DNA of 64,000 bases. Source: Fasciola hepatica (lineage: Eukaryota; Platyhelminthes; Trematoda; Plagiorchiida; Fasciolidae). A program made the translations under genes and the position numbers. The stretch spans positions 10,050,001 through 10,114,000 of the forward strand of contig CANUEZ040000116.1 of the NCBI GenBank assembly GCA_948099385.1, read 5' to 3'. The notes beneath the pieces are model-generated. The model was not told the origin of the DNA, searched no databases, and saw only the letters and a program-made list of their open reading frames with translations. Shown here piece after piece: positions 1-64,000 of this stretch. Each line of letters starts with the position of its first letter. The first letter of the stretch is position 1.

Positions 1-1
1 T

Positions 2-178
2 TAGACGGAAAATGTCCTCTACGTACATCTTGTAGATAGGTAAACTGATGATGACTTGACTCATTGTGTGATTTGCGATCTTTGACATGAATATATCCGC
101 AAGCAGAGGACCAAGTAAGAACCCCTTTGCTATGCCATCTTTCTGTCTATAGATGTTTCCTTCAAACTGAAATTGTAC
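2..178 (-). pseudogene. Penelope-like reverse transcriptase fragment
   Basis: Reading the minus strand from 178 to 2 gives an open frame of about 59 codons that runs off the window. It contains IYRQKDGIAKG, LLGPLLADIFMSKI and YKMYVEDIFRL. These match the RT palm motifs of Penelope-like elements (usual forms: DG.aMGSPLgPllAdifM and YVDD-IF). The catalytic box reads YVED, so the first Asp is altered. It is likely a truncated, inactive copy. Other non-LTR RT families are less likely because of the neighbouring GIY-YIG domain. Confidence 0.8.
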
Positions 179-185
179 ATTTGCA

Positions 186-587
186 GTGCACAGTTTCAGG
201 AGCTCCTTTCATATATCGACTGGTATACCTATGGCATACATCGGCGGGACCGACCGATCACTGCGGCCTAGAATGGCCGAACACATTCAAAAATACATAC
301 GTGACTCAATGACTCAGCCTAACCTACAACATTCGACTGCATCATGTAGGCCGACCTCGGCAATCGCACGCCACTTGATTGAAAGTGGTCACACAGTAGA
401 TCCGGCGAAAGCAATCTCGGTCTTGTTATATCATCGAGAAAAACACCGACCAAGGATACTTAAGGTATTATCGATCGCTCACACAAAAGCGACCCTATTT
501 GTCCCCAAGCGGATGACCTTCACACTTAACCTACCATACCTTTGGGCAACCACATGCAGTTACACTCATACACAGACGCACACATGA
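186..587 (+). pseudogene. Penelope-like GIY-YIG endonuclease fragment
   Basis: An open frame with YIGGTDRSLRPRMAEHIQ, then a spacer, SAIARHLIESGHTVDPAKA, and a C-terminal tail ILKVLSIAHTKATLFVPKRM. This is the order seen in the GIY-YIG endonuclease at the C-terminus of Penelope-like elements (YIGxT, R.KEH, SAI..HL..TGH, then E..aI...P.LcvQk). It starts 8 bp from an RT fragment on the opposite strand, so it belongs to a different, inverted copy. No RT lies upstream in the same orientation, so it is a dead remnant. Confidence 0.82.
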
Positions 588-3500
588 CTTCGTGACCGAT
601 AAAACTGCTTTAATTAATCATTCTGTTTCGTATTGTAGTTATTTTTCTCGCTTGATTTTATACGTACTCTGCCGATGAGAGTACAGGAGAGGAATTTCTC
701 TTGCTACGTCTGTCTTCTGAATTGTTTATTCATATTCATCACGGGATCTACATGAGCCATTTACCATAACATGTATGCATTATTATCAGGTGATTAATGT
801 CCACGTGTGCCTATTCTCAGTGAATTATTTCAACATTTTAGGCAAACAGTTTACCGGCCAAACAGCAATAAAAATGGTTAATCCATGTTCCTTCACTTAC
901 CTTATTTCCGCCTCCGTAGTCAAGTGCGGAGAAAGTGCTTTAACTTATTCGTCCAACATTGAAAATACCTTATTTATCACAATCAAATCGGGGTCGTTAC
1001 ACTGCTATTTTCGTAAATGATACTCTAAAGCGTCCACGGGTCCCCAAGTGTAAAAGCTTATAGCAAATAACTAGATATACCTACATCAACAAAATGGGCA
1101 TTCTCATATAAAATTTAACTTGAAAACAATCATCTTCCGAGCCCGACCAATCCTCTAGTGTTAGCAGCGTCTTGGATAGTACGCCCCCATAAGGTTTATC
1201 ATGGTTTAATACTTCCCAAAATAACCTGGCGTACATAGTTTTACAACCTCAAATCTTGGAAACGAGTTTCTTTGCGAATTTTTCATCACAAATTAGGTTT
1301 TTGCGGGTCTAAGGTCATACTTCAGAGCGTGGAACAGAAATCGTTTCTTCTTGCGGGCGTTTCCACTGCCCCATCTCTAAAGGCGGTTTTACATGGGGAG
1401 CCATATGTTTAGTCGAAGCCTACGTACTACTCAGTGGTCCTCGGTTTTCCTCCCTAATATACGCTCGTTTCTACCGTTTGACTTTCTTGAACCATCATTC
1501 TTTCGCTTGTAAATATGTTTTAATAGCGAAAAAACGAAGTATGGAACAAATCCACCGAAATTCCATATAGATATTGGTAAAAAACTGTTGCCAATAACAA
1601 TGATAGATAGTGACACACGGAGCTACAATGAAGATCGTGGCAAGTAACCTTACAAAAATCGAACGACTACCGTTAGATATTAAACGGCACGGGAAATAGA
1701 AAAACATCGAGGCTGAGATGAGCAAACTCATTTTAAATACGACGGACTCCGAGAAAGATTTTCTATTACCATCGAGTTAAACCTTCGAATGGGTCCTAGT
1801 GGAAAAGACTAGAGGACTGTTGGGATCAACAATTCTCCCCAGCAGACTTGATTTCGAGTAGTTTTCTAAACTACCCCTTTCTCTTTTTCTCCAATATTCA
1901 AGTCGATCAAACCTGTGATTGCGATCCATCAAGGATACTAGACTTATCGATACGCTGCTAGTCGATACTGACTACTTTAAACACACACACATCGCCTTGA
2001 ATTCAACCATATCACGAAAGGTTTGTTCAAACCAATCAAACACCGACCTTAATCCTTATTTGCATGTTAACTCGTTGCCCGCTGAGAACCACTTCGTGGT
2101 AGCACGTGACTGCATGTACTGCTCACGTTACCGATAGACGATTCACTTGTTTACTTAATCGCTTACTTAAATATGAATCAACGGATTTCCTACGTACCTT
2201 GTTCTGCCAGTAATACGGCGCACAACAGTTACTTCATGGATCTTAACTGCAATCAGGAATCGTTGTCTTATATCCGGTTCCTCTGATTTCTAGAGCATAT
2301 CTAAATGATAACAAAAGCATCGATTGATAAATTCACTCAAGTCGGCTTGCATCGACATATATGTATTTATGTACCGAACTGCGGATCAGGGCAGTTGGTT
2401 TTTTGGCCACAATTACAGATCTCTGTTTGGCTACGAACTTATGTGGATTTTACAACTAACGTTCGAGTTTTAAAAGAATGAATATTCAGATACTAGTAGG
2501 CGTGATTTAACTTGTTCCGGTCGTTAACGTCTATACGACCCATGAAAGTCTGAAAATATTCATGATATTATCCACAGTCAACTGATAAACAATTTTGCAC
2601 TCAAACATTTTCTAACTCCTAACTTTACATTTATTGTCATTTAGTGGTTTCACTAAATCCCCCCACCCCCCAGATAGATAAATAATAGATAGATAAATAA
2701 TGATAGGCAGACTGATGACCAAAGTTGTAGTGACATAAAATTTGTGCTTTCGAAATTAAACGGGTTAGTCGAAGGATAGCGTAATTACTGCAAGCGGATT
2801 GGAAAACGGCCGTTATGTGTTAAATTTCTTGCGTGAAACCGAATATCTTTTCTTTGAGTGAATACCGAATAGACAAAATCTAGATGAAGTATTTAAAAAT
2901 AGTTCAACAATAATTAGTGAATCCCCAAAAGTTGAAACTGCCCGTAATCATTTCATTGGTTTTTCATATCAAGTCAATGTATCTTCATCAGCCTAACCAT
3001 ATTTATGGTACGAAAAATGTTTCCACGGAGGAATAGCGAAACAGTGATTAGTTTCAATAAAATAAGAGTAATTTGTGACCGATTACAATCTTAGCCTTTC
3101 GTCACAACTAATTTCTCTTCATCCGTTTTCCTCTAACATTTGGCTTTATCAGTTAACAGGGTTACGTTTTATTATTTTACTGAGTGTTAGTTCTGAAAGC
3201 CAATGGTAGAATGGTGCCACTTCATGTATTACTCGTTCTGGGCCCAAGTCCAAGTTTGTGCTCAATTGATAGGACCCCTAACGATGCTTCTATGGTTTTT
3301 ACCCGTTTTTTGTATAATAAATGAGGTCAGCCAGTTATGATAAACTAACTATATCAGTGATAATTGTGTGCTTCCGTTCTTTCAAACCTTTCAAATGGAG
3401 CAATCAGTTTAATTCGGATTTTAACGAGTATTTCCTTTTTATTTCTCGTTTGTGTTAAACAACAGCCTTTTTGGGAAAAAGGTTAATGCAACTGATTTAT

Positions 3501-6151
3501 TCTTAAGTGAACGGCTTCTTTGTGGTGTATGTATGATGTGCTCTTATCCCAGCAAAATACTGGCCTTCCATGGCTTGTCACTTTCGAATAAAGCGGTGTT
3601 AAATTGACCCTTAACTTTCTTTTGATTGACAGAATTTAGGGATCCTAATATTTCCGTGGTCGTGATTGGTTTACAACAAAATAAAGCGGCAAGTTATTCT
3701 GTGAATCAGACACTGAACTTCACCAATAACCAAACATTTAAATGGCGTTTCATTATTCACTGTGTTCACTTGTGCTTTAATTTGTTCATAAACATTCCGA
3801 AGTTGTCTCGTTATTGCAATCTGTAGCTTGCACTTTTGGTTCTTCAGATTAAAAAATGTATGGTGGATTTAACATTTTGAAAGGAAGGAAATATATCATC
3901 ACTTAGTGCGCATGTTTATTTGTTAATATCTGGATAAAGTACGACTTGAAGCACAGTGGTTCGTGAACGAACAAGGAAAGTCGGTGGGTAAATCGTATTG
4001 AACCCATGGTGCATTCCGTATCACATCGGTCATCTGGTGGCCCCTAAAGAATATTCCAGAAATATTCGTCAAACAATAAAAAAGAAGCTACACCCTCGTG
4101 AAGAATTTATCGATTTTCCTACAGAAAGGCACATCGAGTCTGGTATTTTCCAAATCCATCAAACGACAAATCCCGGTTAACTGCGAACAATTTCTCAGTT
4201 TTACTTATATTAATATGAAAAGATACCAAAACCGATCGTGACCACACTTCCTAACAGTTCCGATAAATAAACCGACATAAGGCCATTTACGTCAAACGGT
4301 GCTACGTGCTTTTCACTACTTTCGAAAATTAGTGTTGATTGTAGTTCAGGTTGGTGCTGATCAGTGCTTTATGATCGCTGAGCTTGGCATTTAGGTCACA
4401 AACGACTCATCACAAGTCGATCTGACATCATCATTACGCATTTGGCGATCCCCGTGCTCATTGTATATACGTGGGGGTCACCCTTGGTTCGACTTTGACC
4501 TTTGGAATTAAACTTAAAAAAATTTGACTTTTTCACCTCTCAGGGCAAATTCCTAAATCTAGTAACTTGATCTTTAGTAGTGTCTTCCGAGTTGGGAAAC
4601 GCAACCTCATAGAATCTATCCTAATATATCTTTATAGTACAACGTACTGTGTACAATGGACTGTACCTTATGCGTGAAAAGGCCTCGAGAGCGTCTGGTC
4701 AAGTACGGTGACTGATTATGTTTTGTGCGGATACAACACATCTGGGGTGGAATGGGTGCGTTTATGACTCTGCTTACGGTTGATAGAAGATTTTACCAAT
4801 GAACAACGACACACATTGACTGATCAAGCAAACATTTATACGTGCCTCAAGGAAATCTGCTATTTCACTACTACAGTATACAGCATACTAGTGAATAATT
4901 CTCCAGTCTACTTAATGTTTGCGCATTGTTGCTTAGGTAAGAATAACATTATTTTTTTCCACGGCAGTTTCGAGATACTTTAAAGTTTTATGCACTGATC
5001 CTGTCCTAAGATAAACAAATATCAATCAATCAAAGTACAGGGCAAGTGGAAGCAATGATATTCAAGTGGATTAATAGGACTGAAGGTTCACTTTTCAAAA
5101 ACAATAGTTCGATAAGGACCCTAGATCACTCATAAACCTCCTGATATTCTTCATGAAGATGCCCGATTGATTAGTTTCAGTGGGCTGGATCGCTAATCAA
5201 ATCTCAGACAAGTAAAAGACATTTCATACATCCATGTCGTTTGAGACATTGCGGACTGGCCGAATGAAGGGCTGACTGACTGAATGGCTGACCGAAATGA
5301 AGAAAATAGACCATGAGCTAATTGATTAGAATCTACATGGACTTTTCGAACGGCGCACCTCAAACGCACGATGGCAATGTGAAGCCAAGGTGAAAAACGT
5401 ATATGTACTATATTTTGAAATCTACGATGAACCGCTTTCATTCGGCAAAATATTTCGCATTCAAATATCTCGTGTTTTGAAATAAAAGGCCCATTTATGG
5501 GAAATCGGTCTTTTGCACACGGTACAGATAAGATAAAATCACTCCCATAATTGGACATCCAACTCTGCTGATAAGCGAATCGGGCCATCTCGAGACCCAA
5601 ACAACAATATTCCTAGATCCGGGACACTACCAATAAAGTTCACACCGGGTAACTGCCCACACAATCTGGGTAACAGAGAGATCACGAAGAACGGTAGCAA
5701 TTACATATACTCCCTTTTATTTTGTGCTTTAGACGGATGGTTTTAAATATTGAGGTTGTGGGGCTTGCACAAGATTATCACGTAATGTGAAAACAAGTTT
5801 CAAACAAAATTACCGTTTCTGCGAGCCTTCTTCCCATCGGTAGCTACGAACGGGAACACCTCGAGCGGTGAAGAAACCACTTCAATGTGTAAATAATGCT
5901 CAGTAATCGAAAGCTTACAAAAATCCGCTACGTGGAAGGGGAATACCAATAATGGTAAAGACTGTCAGATGCGGAAAACTAGACTATTTAGGTTTTTGTC
6001 GTCATTTTATTGAATAGACTCAGAACAACACGCGACTTTTAGTCAGCATCCAACAGAGGGGAAAACCGTTCACATTTTAACCATAAATTGTTCCCCAAAT
6101 TCGCAACAGAGTCACAAATTTCACTTTGCTCTTTTATCACTTCCGTTTCAG
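588..6151. other. Upstream flank or intron without recognised genes
   Basis: No convincing exon was found. Short open frames here lack paired splice sites and domain signatures. A small GATA/AATA tract lies at about 2672-2705. The exon beginning at 6152 needs an upstream coding exon ending in phase 2, so part or all of this stretch is probably intron of the same gene. Confidence 0.5.
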
Positions 6152-63188
<57,037 letters not shown>

Positions 63189-64000
63189 GTAAGTTCACAT
63201 CACCATCATCATTGTTGTCATTACTTGTTGACTGGTAGTAGGATGACAGTACCGGCCCTCAGAATTTCAGACCTATAACCGCTATTACTTCATTTGTCCG
63301 AATTATACAAACTGATAATCGATTCTTTAGATTTGTTGTGTATAACACAACGACAGGTGGTATGGGGAGTGTCTCATTCTTTTCTTTGGGAACATGTTCC
63401 AATCCTACGACTGATAATCACAGTGTGGGCGATAGTTGTTCTCTTCCACCCAACTCATCACCATATCGGGTCCACCAGGCATTTATATAGATCTCCACCC
63501 CAAGGTCATAGTTACCCATTAACCTAGGAAATTCATTTGCTTTTGAGTATAGCGGTTATGGTTCTACCACAGTAGTCGTGCGCAGGTATGGGGTACAAAA
63601 AGCCATTTAAGAACAGTATCATTTTAAGCTTCCCTCCAGCTTGGAATCTTGAATGTAGATGCTCGATTTTCATTTTAGTCAGTATCATCGTTGTATTTCC
63701 TTGCCAAGTAACAATTTAATATAAAACATAAAGAATGTTCAGTAAGTGGAATCATTTTTAGGAGCATTTCAAGTTTACAAACGATAAGTAGTATCACGCA
63801 GTCAAATGCAGCAGCGGTGACCTTACTTAAGCATTTCTCAAGACACCATGCAACGATCTGACATACACCGAAAACCTGTGCTTCTGTCGACGATGCCGTT
63901 CTTGTCCCTCTCTTCCACCCTCTCATTTAATTATGAAGCCCGAAACCACTGCAGATTTCAGCTTATCACGTTTGGGCAACACGCTTTCGATAACGTTTCC
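63189..64000. other. Start of intron after exon J
   Basis: Begins with a GTAAGT donor. The cut Ig domain must continue in an exon beyond 64000 or in one too short to recognise here. Nothing else was identified. Confidence 0.7.

Noticed and set aside
5193..5600. 135-codon minus-strand frame
   Set aside because: No domain, no homology I recognise, and ordinary base composition; treated as chance.

Overview
The window looks like part of a large-intron animal genome, most probably a parasitic flatworm (digenean trematode). Three things point there: long introns packed with decayed transposons (Penelope-like, RTE-like, Tc1 and pogo/Tigger-like), abundant tRNA-derived short repeats, and a single muscle-type giant gene. 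I cannot name the species from sequence alone. No bacterial-style operons, rRNA genes, CRISPR arrays or intact tRNAs were seen.

One host gene, on the + strand, occupies almost the whole window. I could chain ten exons (6152-6358, 9212-9281, 12909-13382, 18455-18610, 29376-29579, 36534-36831, 46123-46248, 52797-52880, 55820-60979, 62467-63188). Every junction has GT/AG ends and matching intron phase. Together they give an uninterrupted 2500-codon reading frame, open at both ends. The order is DH (RhoGEF) domain, PH domain, S/T/E-rich linker, three Ig-like domains, an acidic linker, a very long K/E/R-rich helical region, then at least three more Ig-like domains (the last cut by an intron). DH-PH followed by Ig domains is the UNC-89/obscurin layout. 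The expected upstream SH3 domain was not found and may lie left of the window; the remaining Ig and any kinase domains would lie to the right.

The 5160-bp exon at 55.8-61.0 kb is the most unusual coding part. It holds a near-continuous charged region with 38-residue units plus a variable number of 15-residue sub-units, resembling a single-alpha-helix spacer.

Introns and the upstream flank, left to right: a Penelope-like RT fragment (-) head-to-head with a GIY-YIG endonuclease fragment (+) at 1-590; a second GIY-YIG tail at 11.3 kb; an RTE-like LINE at 13.8-15.7 kb; a Tc1-type transposase with DD34E spacing at 16.1-16.8 kb; a G/T-rich low-complexity tract at 19.1-19.5 kb; a 280-bp GATT microsatellite just before the PH exon at 29.0-29.3 kb; a dispersed repeat family (A) at 30.0, 42.6 and 45.1 kb and another (B) at 9.7 and 45.6 kb; a third GIY-YIG tail at 30.4-30.8 kb; and a dead pogo/Tigger-like transposase at 32.8-34.0 kb. 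At least eight tRNA-like A/B-box elements are scattered on both strands. Two hammerhead-ribozyme-like relics sit at 50.4 and 62.25 kb. All mobile elements seen are broken by stops or frameshifts.
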